Below are positions 22,736-35,600 of a DNA stretch of 64,000 nucleotides, one piece after another. This stretch comes from Akebia trifoliata. Taxonomy: Eukaryota > Streptophyta > Magnoliopsida > Ranunculales > Lardizabalaceae. The notes under the pieces are model-generated. The model ran no database searches and was not told where the DNA came from. It was given only the letters and a program-made list of their open reading frames with translations. Made by a program: the position numbers and the translations under genes. The DNA lies in assembly GCA_017979445.1 (NCBI GenBank), contig CM030706.1, positions 6,365,595 to 6,429,594 of the forward strand. The letters are read 5' to 3'. The stretch's first letter is position 1. Each line of letters opens with the position of its first letter.

Positions 22736-22880
22736 AGTCGAGGGTCAACATCACTTTGGAGGGTGGCCCAAAGGAATTCATTGCTTCGTGGGCTTTCGAA
22801 CTCAAGAAGAGTAGAGGGTCAAACTCACTTTGGAGGGTGGCCCCAAGGAATTCATTGTTTCGTGGGCTTTCGAACTCTTG
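22736..22880. repeat. Two tandem units of about 72 bp
   Basis: Both units contain GAGGGTCAA, CACTTTGGAGGGTGGCCC, AAGGAATTCATTG and TTCGTGGGCTTTCGAACTC. They differ at only a few positions and form a direct tandem duplication. Confidence 0.75.
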
Positions 22881-23559
22881 ACCTACTCTTCCAGAGGAGG
22901 TTTTCAAAACCCGGCTTTCGCCACTGGACGATCTTTTGGGGTTCATATTTCAAGTTTTTTGAACTATAACGCATCCTATCATATCATAATAGATTTAATC
23001 AGTCCATTAAAAGACTGAAATTAAGTCACGCAACTGCCTTTGAGTATGACTGGCTGACTGACTGACACAAGAAGCCTTCTATTACCCTTCCTATTCGATA
23101 ACTATAACATGATTGCAATTACATATCCTTACTTTCCGAGAATGACCCCTATGGCTATGTTATTTGTTGGGACCATACAATCACCATTCACCATTAACCA
23201 CACTTGTCACCAAAAAATTCTCATTGCTTTCATGATCTCTCCCTTAACCCTCTACTATGGATACTTTATATCTATCAACTCTCAATTAGTCCCCTATCAC
23301 AGTCATGTATCATTAGGACGGGGCGCAAAGCCAGGATTTTTGGTCAGTGGGGGCAAAGTGCCAACATCGACTCATAACTTGATTTTCTTTTATGCCAATG
23401 TCGGGCTTATCACTACAGATCATGGTTGACAAATAACCTCAACAATAAAGTTGTTATTACAGGATAAACTATTTTAACCTATTCAACATAGTCTTTAATT
23501 TTACGTCTTCAACGTTTTGTCCTCAAATGAAGCGTGTTCACTCTAAATTTTGGTGAATT

Positions 23560-23900
23560 TTTCAGATATCCTTTTATTTTTCACTTTCTTGACATGCCCC
23601 TCGACCTCAGTCTTCACTTATCAACCAAAGAAAAAAGAACAAAACTTTGGAATCTTTGACATCAAAATTGGTTATTTGCAACAAGTAATGATGGCGATTA
23701 TGAGATATTGATGATAAAGGTGATGGTAAAAGTGACGATAGTTGTCATAGTAATGAGGGCCATATAATGATAGTGACGAGGGCATTGGAGGTCATTTTTC
23801 ATTATTTTATAGGAAAACACCATAGTCAAGAGGCATGTCAATTAGTTTGGAGAAAATAGAGAGGTATCTCAAATACTAAAAAAAACTTGAGGGGTATATC
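23560..23900. mobile_element. Degenerate foldback element (GACATGCCCCT family)
   Basis: The left arm CTTGACATGCCCCTCGACC faces AAGAGGCATGTCAATTAG on the right, with GATATCC/GGTATCTC pairs further out. The centre is rich in GATG trinucleotides. Related sequences are at 27480-27800, 47150-47600 and 60690-61250. Confidence 0.45.
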
Positions 23901-24042
23901 ATTATTTTAAAAACAAAAGACCACTACTTATACGTAAAGAGGGTTTCTTCAAAAATTTTAAGTGGGCTAGGGGCTTCAAAATGGAACCTCCAGTATACAA
24001 GACGTCGGTTTGAAAACCTCAAGGGTATCTCTAATATCGATC

Positions 24043-24047
<5 letters not shown>

Positions 24048-24121
<74 letters not shown>
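24048..24121. repeat. (GA)n microsatellite
   Basis: More than 70 bp of nearly pure GA. This is the longest simple repeat in the window. Confidence 0.95.
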
Positions 24122-24125
<4 letters not shown>

Positions 24126-24154
24126 TGGGCGGGGGCGGGTGCGGGAGCTAAATC

Positions 24155-24505
24155 ACAAACATTAACTAAAATCTTACTAAGGGTCTTTGATTTCACCTTG
24201 TGGCAACCAAAAGCATGATCCGTTGCCACAAGGTTGTAGAGGAAAATATTATATGGGCTTATTTGAAAAAAATGTATTTTTTACCGTTAAAGTATAATTT
24301 TAAATTTGAGAGCTCTACAGAAGATTAGTAGCCATCCATTTTAACCTTCGATCAAGCCCGAAAAAAGAAATTTTTTTTTTTTTTTTTTTTAATCTTATCT
24401 TTCTCATGCAATCTAGAGTGTTGTGGTGTTGGATTGTCAATGTGATAATCTATTTAAGCTCAAAGACCCTTAATAAGCGATCAACCCGTGCTTAATTAAT
24501 AAGGA
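24155..24505. mobile_element. TIR element, second copy of the 20768 family
   Basis: The left part ACTAAAATCTTACTAAGGG and the right part CTTAATAAGCGATCAACC are degenerate. The interior shares TTAAATTTGAGAGCTC and GGTTGTGGTGTTGGATTG-like sequence with 20768-21095. Confidence 0.45.
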
Positions 24506-24509
24506 AGTG

Positions 24510-25740
24510 CTTTTAATTATGGCCATTCTGTACCTATGCGACTCTGCACTCAGTTTGAAATTTTAATATCAATCAAAATAATGAAATTAATTTTTTTAAG
24601 TTGTTAGGGGCTATAACCCCCACTGGGCCCTATGTAGCTCTGCCTCTGATTCAGACATTAGCGGGCTAGCGACCTGCATAGTTCATGGTGTCCCACACCC
24701 ATATATCATCTCAGAATTCAACATAAATACTAGAGAGATTTGCCAGGCAAACCTATCTGTTGCATTCTATTACAAAAAATCCCTTTACCAAGTTTCTTAC
24801 TCAACAAATCTTTCTTTCTAAAAAAACAGATTAGCCTAGTAATCTTCTAAGGGTTATTTGGTCCATACAGATTATCAAATTGGTAATACAATGACACAAC
24901 CTTCTAGATTTTATAGAAAAACTCATTCAAACCAACATTTATTATTATAATTATTATAAAAAAAACAACATTTTTTGAGTTTGATCCATGATGTGTATGG
25001 CTACCAAACTTTTATATTTAAAATTGAAATCCAATGGTAAAAATTAAATTTTTTTTTTTAAATTATTTTCAACCTTGTGACATTAGATCATGTTTTTGGA
25101 TCCTAACAATTGATGTGGAAACTTTCCTGCTACCTTAGTAGATAGGGAAATATGTTTTTCTTTCTTAACAAAAACATCGAAATGTGACCCACATTTTAAA
25201 ACAATTAAATACCTAAATACCCTCAGAATGATGGGAATGTGATTAAAAGAACTGAAAGTATTATAGGTGTTTAAATATTTTAAAACAAATTAAATAATTA
25301 TAATGCTCTCAGTATAATGGGTACATGATTAAAAGAATTGAAGGTATTATAGGTGTTTAATAGTTTAAATGGGGATCCCACTCAAGTTTGTTAAGTGACA
25401 AAGTTGATAAAGTAAAAGATTTTTTACAATATAAATGCAATAGATAGGGTGGTTCAGTAAATCTCTCAAATATCTTTATGTATATTCTTAGAGTGATTGT
25501 GTAGGACATTGCGTTAGACACTGAGCTACCGTGGAGGTATGCATGGAGCCGAAGATGCTTTTCTTCGAGATATGAGTGAAAAGCATGTTCAGTTTCGTCC
25601 TGGGCACACCTTCATGTCAGCCTAGTGTCTAATGTGGTGTCCTGTGCAGTCACTTTAGCATTTTCTATATTTATGTAATAAAAGGCAACTCCCTTCAACC
25701 TTGCCCACATCATTAAGGGTTAGGATTTAATCTTCCTACG
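24510..25740. other. Intergenic, no gene seen
   Basis: AT-rich sequence. A direct repeat GGTATTATAGGTGTTTAA type occurs near 25256 and 25340 (about 80 bp apart). Otherwise no recognised structure. Confidence 0.45.
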
Positions 25741-25744
25741 AAAT

Positions 25745-25960
25745 CTTGGGGAATAATTTTAATTTAATTCATTTTTTCTCTTCTCTTTTCAAGAATACCC
25801 TTTCAACTTTATTACATTTTCTCTTCTATCCCTTTTTAATAATATCCATTCAGTTTTATTGCCCATATCCTTTTACCTCTTTTTCAATAATATCCCTTAC
25901 AACTTTAATATCTTTCCTCTATTATCCTCTTAAACACCTTATCTTTGACTTCAACATCTT
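25745..25960 (-). repeat. Pyrimidine-rich degenerate repeat
   Basis: Units such as CAACTTTATTACATTTTCTC and TTTTTCAATAATATCCCTTA match the reverse complement of the purine-rich repeat at 2046-2640. Confidence 0.5.
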
Positions 25961-26689
25961 TGCACCCATTTTTGTATGCATAAAAAGAGTGAGGGGTGCA
26001 ACATGAGGAGTTCCCAGGATGCCATCCATCCTAACATGACTCTCGTCCAAGTATACTTCACTAGGAGTTTCAAACCGGGCTGAAATTAAAAAAAAAAACT
26101 TCGATTTCAATTCCCTATTTATTGGAACCAATTAGAACCAGGTTTAAAAAGTAACCGAATCAATAAGAACTAAAACCATTAAGTTCTATTCAGTGGGTCC
26201 CCAAAACAGATTTATTTTGTAGTTTCTTTTAATATTATACATGATTTAAGATTTTTAACATTTTAAAATTAATACCATTTACATAAAAATTCCCCCACCT
26301 TTTGGAGTATCGTTGAGGTTGAAAAGCTTGAAGTTGCTTTTTTTTTTTTTTGTCCTAGCTAAATATTGAAGATGAGGGCTTTTGGATCATTTTCTTTGAG
26401 TCTTACTGAGTAGATTGAGGTCTAAAGACATGACATTAGTTTGAAAGCATTACGATCTCTCTCAGATTTTAATTTGTACATCTACATCGCATTTATGAAA
26501 ATCGACCCATCGGTATTTTACAATAAAGTTTCATGAAGTGTGATACATCAACTGTGCTCATTCAAAGCTTAACTACTTAACGAATGAAAATGAAAATTGC
26601 ATACTAACTCTTATAAAACTAGTACAATGTAATACACGCCATGTGTGCGAGTGAAAAATAAAGACATAAATCAAAATACAACATAATAT

Positions 26690-26880
26690 TGGAAGTGTGA
26701 TTTTCTGACACCCTCTCTGACACTCGTCCCCATCACTAAACCTTAGATCATTTGCCTCGGATTACACATAATCATAAATCTTTTTATTGTGTTTGCCGAG
26801 GTGACTGATTTTCGGTTCTGTGATGAGGGCTAGGGGGAGGGGGGGGGGGTGTTTGAGGCATCATATTATCACGACTCATT
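26690..26880. mobile_element. Degenerate foldback element
   Basis: TCTGACACCCTCTCTGACAC at the left faces GCATCATATTATCACGACTC at the right. AACCTTAGATCATTTGCCTC in the middle matches the element at 18690-18865. A run of G sits near 26833. Confidence 0.45.
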
Positions 26881-27479
26881 AAAAATTTAGATCAAATTTA
26901 CAAATTTATTGCTTGTCATTAATCCAATACAATTGATTGATGACATTGTACGATTCCATGAACTTACAACAATAATCTTTGTGAATGATAAGAAAGACTT
27001 AAATGGGTCAATAGATTCAAATAAGAAGAGAGAGAATTAGGTTTGGCATGAGAAAGACAAGAGAGAAAGAGAGAGAGAGAGAGAGACGTACTAATTTTTT
27101 TGAAAAAAACAACTCTTCAAGAGTCTATTTTATTAAGGCATGGAACATGATGGAAAATTCCACGTGTATGATCGAAATTTTGTTAGGACAATGGATTTCC
27201 ATCCTCATCTGAAAGTCCATCAAGATTGGATTTCATTTTCTCACCATGCTCTATGAAAAATTGAAAATCATCGTCCCAATCCACCCCCTGAAAAATTCTA
27301 GCTCTTTTTCTTCTCTTTCTCTCTCTCCCTCTCCCTCCCAAACTCTTTTTTTTTCTTTCTGTATTCTCATTTTTCTACCCTACTCATTTTTTACCATCAA
27401 ATTTTCACGAATTTTAAATTCCTAAAAATGGAGTTTCCATGCAATCAAACAGACCTCAACAGATAAACTTCCTAATCTC

Positions 27480-27800
27480 TTATATTTATCTGGTGACATG
27501 GCCCTTGACCTTGATCTTTTATCATAGACTACTGAAAAAAAGACCTCAAACCCTTGTTTTCTCTTCTGTAAATCATTCATCTTCAACCTCTTGAATAAGA
27601 TGATAAAAATAATAATGACAACCATGATGATGATGGCAATGATGATGAACACGATAACGTTAATGATGACAACAGTGACAATGATGACAAAGATGATGAG
27701 GGCAGTGAGGTCATTTTTATTAGTTTGAAAGAAAAGTTCAAGCGTCATGTCGCCAGATTGAAAACATTAGGTATCTCAAATATTGAGAAGAAATCATTGG
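27480..27800. mobile_element. Degenerate foldback element (GACATGGCCCTTGA family)
   Basis: TCTGGTGACATGGCCCTTGA faces TCATGTCGCCAGATTGA across a GATGATGATG-rich centre. It is the same family as 23560-23900. The minus-strand frame here is isoleucine/valine low-complexity and is not a gene. Confidence 0.5.
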
Positions 27801-28314
27801 GCAGCACGAAAAAATCGATCACCTCTAAAATATTTAACAAAATTTAAGGAGACCTGTTGCTATACATCCATACTCACAAGTAAATGCAAGCCTATTTTTA
27901 TAATTTAAGAAAATTAGTTACTGCAAACAGTACTCACCCTTCTCTCATTATAATAGTAAAGACAGTATAGAAACAGAATCTAGATGCCATTTCACTTTTT
28001 AATCTGCCAGAGCCAACAAAACAGTCCTATGGGTTATAGAGGTAATAATCTGTCAAAGCCTATATCGTGGATTCCCTAATATATGCTAAACTGGATTAAG
28101 GGACACATAAAGAATATAAACTTCATGACAACAATGTAATTTTATACAGCATTTCTGCCATAGAGAGTGAAAAATTAGGGAAAATTAAGTACAGGAAAAA
28201 GAAAATAACACATAAGCATGCAGCAAAATAAAGCCTATTTTTCTCTCTTTTGGGGCGAACTGGAGGATACATTTACTCAGACGATAGCAACACCCAACAA
28301 TCACGAGGGAACAG

Positions 28315-31300
28315 CTAAAATCTTCTTTGTGATGGCTTGGTGAGTCCAGAACTTGAAGAAGAACCCTTTCCAAGAAAACCACTTGGCTTTATTGTGTGAG
28401 GAGCACTGTAGCACAAAAAAAGAAGAAGAATGAAGGTTGTATTGGTCCAATTAGGGCTGCAACTTGGGTGGGGAGGCCCGAGCTCAACCTGATTGATGGG
28501 CAAGCCTGAGCTAAGTTATGTAGAATATGAGTTGAGAGCCTAAGTTAGAATAACTCAACCCAGCCTTAATTCAGCTTGAGGGTTTGGGGAACCAGCTTAA
28601 CCTATAATAATATATATGTGTTTTCACATTAATTATACATTTTTATTTATGTATTTTTAAAGTATAATTTTTTTTTTTAAATTTTATTTAAGTACAAAAT
28701 TTCTATGCTAATCAAAACAAAATAAGGCTTGTGTACCCCAACCCTGCTCAAAACAACCTAACAAGCTAATCCGAGCTCAACCTGAGTTTAGAAGCTCAAG
28801 CTCAGGTTGAGCTTGGATTAATGAACCGAGACTCAATTTAGGTTGAGTTGAGCTCGGGTTGAGGGTTCTACCACTTGAGTTGAGAGTGGGTCTGCACTCC
28901 AACTGTCCATAGACAGACACAAAACAGTCCTCTCTATGAAGATGGATATTTAAGGATTTGTTGTGGCGTTACCCTTGATTCCTTTGCAAGTTATTTTTCC
29001 TCATAGCCGCATGAACTTTTACCTCATGGCTGTTAAGAGAATAAGGAGAGTTAAGGTCATTTCCTCCAAAAGTTCACCTCAACAAGATTTGAAAAACACA
29101 TTGGCATTCATGAAAATTAACGAGCAATACAAGATATTGTCATCCGTTACGAGCAAGATTAGACTAAAACGGTGCAATGTAAACAACACAAGCAGAAAGG
29201 TCGACTTCTTCCCTTCTTATTAGTCCATTTTACCTGTTAAGATACTCCATTCTAGCCTTCTTCATTAGGCTGCCCTTTGAATTGGATAAGCCGTTAAAAG
29301 AACTACTGCCTGCAAATGATCCTAAAAGGTAAATTAGCTGAAAAAACAATTTATGATCTGTCCCCTCTTTAGCATATGTACCTCAGCGAGGTACTCTGCA
29401 GTTGAATGCATGCCTGCAATTGAGTATGGCATCACGGTTTTGTAGCACAAAGGTACACAAAGTAAAAGAGAATTTAAGTATTACCTCCGTAAAAGTTTCG
29501 TTTATTGCTTGAAGGTGGAACCTTCGTACAAAGCTGAATCTGCCGGCTCTGTTTTCCTACAACAATATAATCTCCTCTGAATGCGTAATTTTAAAATTTA
29601 AAATTTAAATATATCCTACTCCTCTACAACATATCAACTATGTTATGCAAAACAACTTTGAAGCCGTGGGTTCAAGTCCAGCTTACCCATCAAACAAACA
29701 AAAAAAAGGAAGTATAATACATGCAAACTTAAGTTAAAATCACAATTAGGTTTGAATATAAGTATCCTGGATACATTCAGTTGCAATTCCCTATAGCTAG
29801 GTAATCCTCCTTTTAGAACTTAACAGACTTGTGTTAATAATACGATGCTGTAAATTTTATCCAATATAGAAAATAAAATTTATCTGTCTTCAACATAGAA
29901 GACAGTGTAGCTGTATACAACACACATGCAGGTAGGAAATCCCTACCCCAAATATTGACCTCATCAGAGAAAGGTGAGACTGTTATAAACCCTTTTTCCC
30001 CAACCATCCAAACAAGTTTGAAATGATGACCACAATCGTACCATTGGGGTGACTTTTGGTGTATGGATCAGCTACTCAAGGCCCATCATATTGTGTGTGT
30101 CCTATTCAAGATATTGTTAGACCATCTTTATGGTCAATAAATGCCGCTTTAGATTCCTCATTCCAAAATTTCTAAACCACATAATGCCCATTCCAGGACA
30201 AATTGAAAGAGAAATTCTTAATTCTTACAAACTGACAAATATCACTTCTTACAAACAAACTCCCATCTGAATACAAAGTTTTCAAAGAAGACACGCCTAA
30301 ATTCCTGAAATAATTTACCAATAGATTAAAAGGACTAAAATGCTAGACATGATCTACTGAAGTGTCTGCTCAATTCCATCAAATACACGAGTTCCTCCAT
30401 TTACAAATCCCCCAACACACAGTAAAAGAAAGTAAATGCCAAATGTTCCGTTCTCTCTCTTGGAAGACCTGATTTTGCCAACTCTCATAGAATGAAAAAA
30501 TTGAGAACAACACAAACATCCAGAGAAGTGAGATGTGGACAAAAAATGAAACAACACCTCACAAGCAGTGACACAATGGATTAAGATATAGTTAACTGAT
30601 TAACCACACAATTTACACAAGGAAAACAAATTAATGGAAATCATGATTAAGTAAAACATGTCATAAGGAATTTTTTTTAACTTCTACCTCAGATTCATGA
30701 TCAACAGATCCAATGAATTAGTAAGTGAGTGCCTTAATAGAAAGATGAAAACTGATTTATGGTTAACATCCACAACGAAGAAAAATAAAAGTACAACAAC
30801 AGTTCATAAGTAGACAGAACAAGCATAAAACATAACATAACAACATGAACTTTGAAACGAAAAATATAACAAAACAACCATTTTGGAAGGCTAACTGAAT
30901 ATAATCACAAGGGACAGATAACAAATATTAGAACCCTAAAATATCTCAAAAGATGAGATGGCAAAGAACTTACTATCATCTTCTTTTTTGTAACGTTGCT
31001 TCATTCGATCCATTGATTCTTTCTTAGCTTGATCCAGTTTCTTCAATTTGTCCTGCAACCACCGAAAACTTTAATTGCAACTAAGATTAAATTACCAGGA
31101 AAATGCCCGATAGAGTTAAAAAAAAAAAAAAGAGAGAGAGAGAAGATTAAGTTTCTTTAAGAAAATTGCCTCATATTTTCGTCGCCATTTAGATGAAGCT
31201 TTCTTCTGGTTCATCCTCTCAACAGGAATATTGCTTTCAACGCCAAATTGTTGTTCATAAAATTTCTTCCATAAACTATCAGTTACCGAACTCAAGTCTC

Positions 31301-31559
31301 TTCCCTGCAAGAATTTAACAAAATTTTCACTTTGAATTTTGAAGTTCTCATAACAGCTAAACCAAATACATTTTGAAATTTCCTAACTTACTTTAGAACA
31401 TTTCTCTATGTGCATCAACTGATCAATTGTACAGTGAGGCAAAATGTCCTTCAATAGGTGTAGATCTGTTTCCCCAACATCCCCAAGATACCTTAGATTA
31501 TCGATCGTTGTTTGAACACATAGTTCAACCAAAGTAGGAATCTTCCTTCTAAACATCAT
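28315..31559 (-). CDS. Elongin A-like protein
   Basis: Coding exons on the minus strand: 31559-31392, 31304-31170, 31052-30974, 29556-29485, 29321-29234, 29029-28973 and 28405-28315 (stop TAG 28317-28315). Together they make 690 nt, 229 residues, with all phases in register. The N-terminal half has LCVQTTIDNLRYLGDVGETD and ILPHCTIDQLMHIE, which I recognise as the Elongin A (RNA polymerase II SIII subunit A) domain. It continues with the basic stretch LWKKFYEQQFGVES and QIQLCTKVPPSSNKR, and a serine-rich tail. Elongin A pairs with Elongin B/C in transcription elongation or as a ubiquitin-ligase adaptor; nuclear action is inferred. Intron 2 uses a GC donor (31169-31168). A 5' UTR intron lies upstream. 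Intron 6 carries a hAT-like element. Confidence 0.85.
28452..28905. mobile_element. TIR element in Elongin A intron 6
   Basis: It starts TAGGGCTGCAACTTGGGTGG, and inverted GAGCTCAACCTGA / TTGAGTTGAGCTCGGGTTG stretches face each other at its two ends. The TAGGGCTGCAA start resembles hAT ends. The right boundary near TGGGTCTGCACTCC is uncertain and no clean 8-bp duplication was found. Confidence 0.45.
29632..29702 (+). mobile_element. SINE-like fragment
   Basis: GTGGGTTCAAGTCCAGCTTA contains a good match to the pol III B box (GGTTCAAGTCC) and is followed by an A-rich tail. The same sequence in reverse is at 59458-59522. It is short and has no clear A box, and lies in Elongin A intron 3. Confidence 0.4.
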
Positions 31560-31581
31560 ATTTCACTCCGATCCCAGCGAA

Positions 31582-32214
31582 CTAAACAAGAGGAGTGGAC
31601 GATCAATTAATTTACCAAATTGAGAATCCACGCCATGCACACAATCAATTTGAGTTAAAATGAATGAATTCCTCAGAGGAGATGCAATAAATTAACAAAT
31701 AAATGAAGATCAATAAATCAAACCCAGTAAAAGAAGCACTGAGAGAAGGGAGAAAAAAGTAGATTAAATCAAAGAAACCTAATTTTCAGATTTTTTTTAT
31801 ATGAAAAATCAAATTTTTTTATACACAATAGATTACAGAACCCCCAATCTAAACCAAAATTGAGAAAGAAAAAAAAATAGTGAATTAAACCAAAATACCC
31901 CTAAAAAATCAGCAAATTTCAATTATTTTAGCCCCTTAGAACGATAATCGATCAATATTCCGTATAAATTAGCTGAAAACGCATGAAATAGAAGTAATTC
32001 TTCTAGATCATTGCAATTCAGATTAAGATAATCGAACTGGATAGCTTCGATGTCATGATCAAAGACAACAAACATCAGATCAATAAGTATATAAACTCCG
32101 ATCGGAGATTAAATATTTCTAATTAAATTGAAGAAATTTGTTCTGGATGAAAGATCAAAATTAGGGTTTAAAAGGGAAAAAAGAAGAAAAATAAATAAAT
32201 AAATAAAAGCTTAC
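31582..32214 (-). other. 5' UTR intron of the Elongin A-like gene
   Basis: On the minus strand a donor CGCG|GTAAGC at 32215/32214 and an acceptor TTTAG|TTCGC at 31582/31581 bracket an AT-rich stretch. The acceptor lies 22 bp before the start codon. It is inferred from splice signals; the leader exon would lie just above 32215. Confidence 0.5.
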
Positions 32215-32299
32215 CGCGTTATTGGGACTTTGGGAGTGAAGATCGAACGCCTGAAGAGAAAGGGTCTTCAACGGATAGTAAAATAGAGAGCATCTGCAA

Positions 32300-32955
32300 T
32301 CCTGAAATCTGTTTTACATATCTCGAGAAGTTTTCTGACGGTACGATTAAGTTCGGCTATACTATACGGTGGGCATTGATGTATGTGTGGTCCATCGTAG
32401 AAAGTGTCCAACGTGATCGCAGTAAATAGGATGGGCTGGACTATCTACACCCACTTTACTACCTTCACCCATCATCCCTAGTGAATCTCATTTTCCTCAT
32501 CAAACTCCTCCTCTTTCTTCTTAACTTGTAAAATAAGTTAGCAATGATAGTGAAGACCTTAACTCCTAATATAATAGTTGTAAGAAAATCTCGGTAGCGA
32601 AAAAACAAATCAAACAAAGTTTCACTTATAAGTCAGTATTGAATTCGCTAATCGATAAGTTCATACAGAGTTCTTTTAGATGGATTCAGTAGGATCCTAC
32701 CGAGTTGCAATGTAAATTTGCAGTAACTTCCAACTGAACATAATCTTCCTACCAAACGAAAAAATTGTCTTTTTTATAAATGGGTGTGACAAGTAATTTC
32801 ACGATTTATTGGAAAAGTGGGTTATATAGTCCAAGCCAAAAATGATTCTAGTTTTAATGAGACAGAAATGAATTAGGTCTTCCAATTCTGATTTTAGAGT
32901 GAGTATTATTTCTCGAACGAGTCGCGATCTAGAACGATGCCTTGTTCCTATAGTA
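32300..32955. other. Intergenic, upstream of the Elongin A-like gene
   Basis: This should hold the promoter. No convincing TATA box or coding sequence was recognised. Confidence 0.4.
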
Positions 32956-33231
32956 AAATATGTTAGAAATAATAGAGATTTGGTCTAAAAAAGACTGATA
33001 AATAGAATAAGTGTTACACTAATTAAATAAAAGAAAAAGGTACCTTGTCTTTCTATTTTTTCAAGTCAGTAGATTCAACACTGTATTCAAGTAGTTTATC
33101 TGAAATAAAAACCAAGATGTAAAAGACACTTATTGATTATGTTGATCGAGGCACGAGCTTTGCTCGTTGTCCTTAAGGTGAGATTCACTCTGTACTCTTT
33201 GAAGAAGATGCTGAACAAAAATTACGATCAT

Positions 33232-33754
33232 TGTTAGGAAAAAATACTACAAACATAATATTCATAAATCTAGGATTTGATCTTGAACAAAAATATAATA
33301 ATTGAATCGAAAAGTAGTAAACATTAAAATACCTAGATTCACTTTTTCAATAATCCACGAAGAACACTTTGATCTTAATCTACGAAGAATAGGTGTACTA
33401 CCCCAACTCTGCCTATACATTTGGTGATGGGAACCTCTATGTCAATATTAGAATAATTTGTGTGTGTAGAGAGAGAGAGGAAGGGGGAACGACCACCTAT
33501 TTATAAAAGATGATAATAAATTTTTTACTCATCATAGAATTCTAGTATTAGGTGAATACCACTTAAGATTTGATAGGATGTTCACTAACCCATCATATTT
33601 GATGTTGGTAACCAATGCCAGACCACAAACATGATTTTCAATTTTACCCTTAATGTTTTGAACAAATTACAATCCAGTATTTATGTAAAATTTGTATATT
33701 TGAAAATGCCACAAAATAATTTTAATAATGAAAATAATAATAATAATTCCAACA
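33232..33754 (-). repeat. 3' LTR of the copia element
   Basis: On the minus strand it starts TGTTGGAATTATTATTATTA after the purine tract and ends near TTTTTTCCTAACA, about 523 bp. A TATA-like TTTATAAATAGG (near 33500) marks a likely R region. The first 88 bp match 36475-36388 closely. Confidence 0.7.
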
Positions 33755-34362
33755 ATCTTCCACTTGGCCTTGACATATACCTTTTGTTTAAAACGACTCT
33801 TTGAATTGTCACATTTTGAATAATTGAGTGTACTCTTTTGAAAAATAATTGTTAAAAACATTTTTCAGATAATCTTTAACTATCACCTTCATTCAAAAAT
33901 ACTACTAATAATGGATCATGGATGTAACAAAGTGCTATTTTGTCAACCCTAAGACAGTTACATGGTCTCAAAATTAGTACCATCAATAAATTTAGGAGTT
34001 TATCTTTACGTGAACTTTCTTTGTATGTCATTCTGATATCTTACTAGCAACCAGTCATGTGATATTCCATCACCTTTCTATCCAAAATGAAGACTTCATC
34101 AACGTGATGTCAAGTCACGTCTAGTCCAAATATTTTTAAAATTTTACGAGTACATATACTCACAGGCAAAAATAACATGTGTACATAATAATGCATAAGT
34201 AATGACTAGTCATAATCAATTTCTTTAAGCAACAATAAATAGTTTATTAATAGTATAAATAAAAAAACAAGTATAAAATAAACTCAATATTTAAATAACT
34301 TGAACAAATGACATGATAATGCCCATACGAGCTACATGTTCCTTGAAAATCTTTAGCGGGAA

Positions 34363-35600
34363 TCATTTTGTGAGAAGGTCAACTATCATATTGCTAGAAT
34401 CTATCTTGACAATCTCGATCAATCCTTCATGAACATTTTCACATACTAAAAGGTACTTTATTTCGATGTGTTTATTTCCTCTGGTCACTTTTTCATTCTT
34501 CGCAAAATCAATAGCAGCCTTGTTATTATAATAAATAACAACAGGTCTATCAATGGAATCCACAATTTTTAATTCACCGATAAAATTCTTCAATTAAACT
34601 GTTTGACAAGTTACTTTGTAGCATCCAATGAACTTTGAATACATGGTCGAATCTATCTAAATAGTCTGTTTTGAGCTTTTCAATGAGATGGCTCCATGAC
34701 CAAGCATGAAAATATTTTTTTTACTAACTAAGTGTCCGGACCAGCTTGAGCGCACCACGACTAATCTCAGGGAGAACTATCACAACAACCCATCGCCATG
34801 GTCCCCCAATTAGATCATGAGAAAAACCCAAGAGGGGAATCAGACCCATGATGTGCGCCTAACCCACACTTGACGTGCTTGTCCTTACCACTTAGGTAAC
34901 CCATGAGTGGGTCAAGCATAAAAATATAACCTAAAGTATACTTCAAACTATCACGACATCCAGTATGATCTGCATCAAAATAACTAACAACTCGAAACTC
35001 ACTCAATCTTCTATATACTAACATAAAGTTTTTTGTTCTCTGCAAATATCAAAGTACTTTCTTTAATGTTCTCCAATGAACAATACCGGAACTGTGTTGA
35101 TATCTCCCAAGCATACCAACGATGTAGCTGATATCAAGTCGGATGCAAATCATTGCATACATAAGACTACTGACTGTTGAGGCATATTCTGATACATTGA
35201 CTTCTATATTTTCAAATTTGTTCTCGTGACACTAATCTTAGTTGAATACATCTTTTTTTACCACAGGAGCCTCACCAATGGCACATTTATTCATACCAAA
35301 TCTTTTGAGCACATTTTCGATGTATGTCTTCTGTGACAAATCCAAAAATCCAGCTTGTTTATCTCTGTGAATTTTAATCTCTAGAACATATTGAGCATCC
35401 CCTATATCTTTTATGTCAAAACTTTTTGACAAAAAAGATTTTGTATCACACAAGAGATGAACATCATTGTTTGCCAGTAATATATCATCAATATAAAACA
35501 AAAGAATGATGAATCGATTCCCACTCATCTTGAGATATATGTACTTATCGACGACATTTTCTTTAAATTCGTATATAGTCACCACTTGATCAAATTTCAA
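34363..35600 (-). pseudogene. copia pol remnant: RT and RNase H
   Basis: The RT part has FYIDDILLA and SQKTYIENVLKRFGM. RNase H has FRVVSYFDADHTGCRDS, ends abruptly at YIFML where a SINE is inserted, and resumes further on with IYYNNKAAIDFAKN and a terminal VDLLTK. Stops and frame breaks separate the parts. Confidence 0.8.
34716..34912 (-). mobile_element. tRNA-derived SINE inserted in copia RNase H
   Basis: On the minus strand the head has an A-box-like TACCTAAGTGGTAAGG and a B-box-like GGTCTGATTCC, then a body with GAGATTAGTCGTGGTGCGC and GCTGGTCCGGACAC, and an A8 tail (plus-strand T run at 34716). It is flanked by CAAGCATGAAAATAT (34701-34715) and CAAGCATAAAAATAT (34913-34927), a 15-bp target duplication with one mismatch. 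About 197 bp. The body resembles widespread plant Au-like SINEs as I remember them. Confidence 0.85.

Noticed and set aside
24041..24229. Leucine/serine repeat frame
   Set aside because: It is a translation of the (GA)n microsatellite.
27422..27748. Isoleucine/valine-rich frame resembling a membrane protein
   Set aside because: It is the reverse reading of GATGATGATG-type repeats in the centre of a foldback element.
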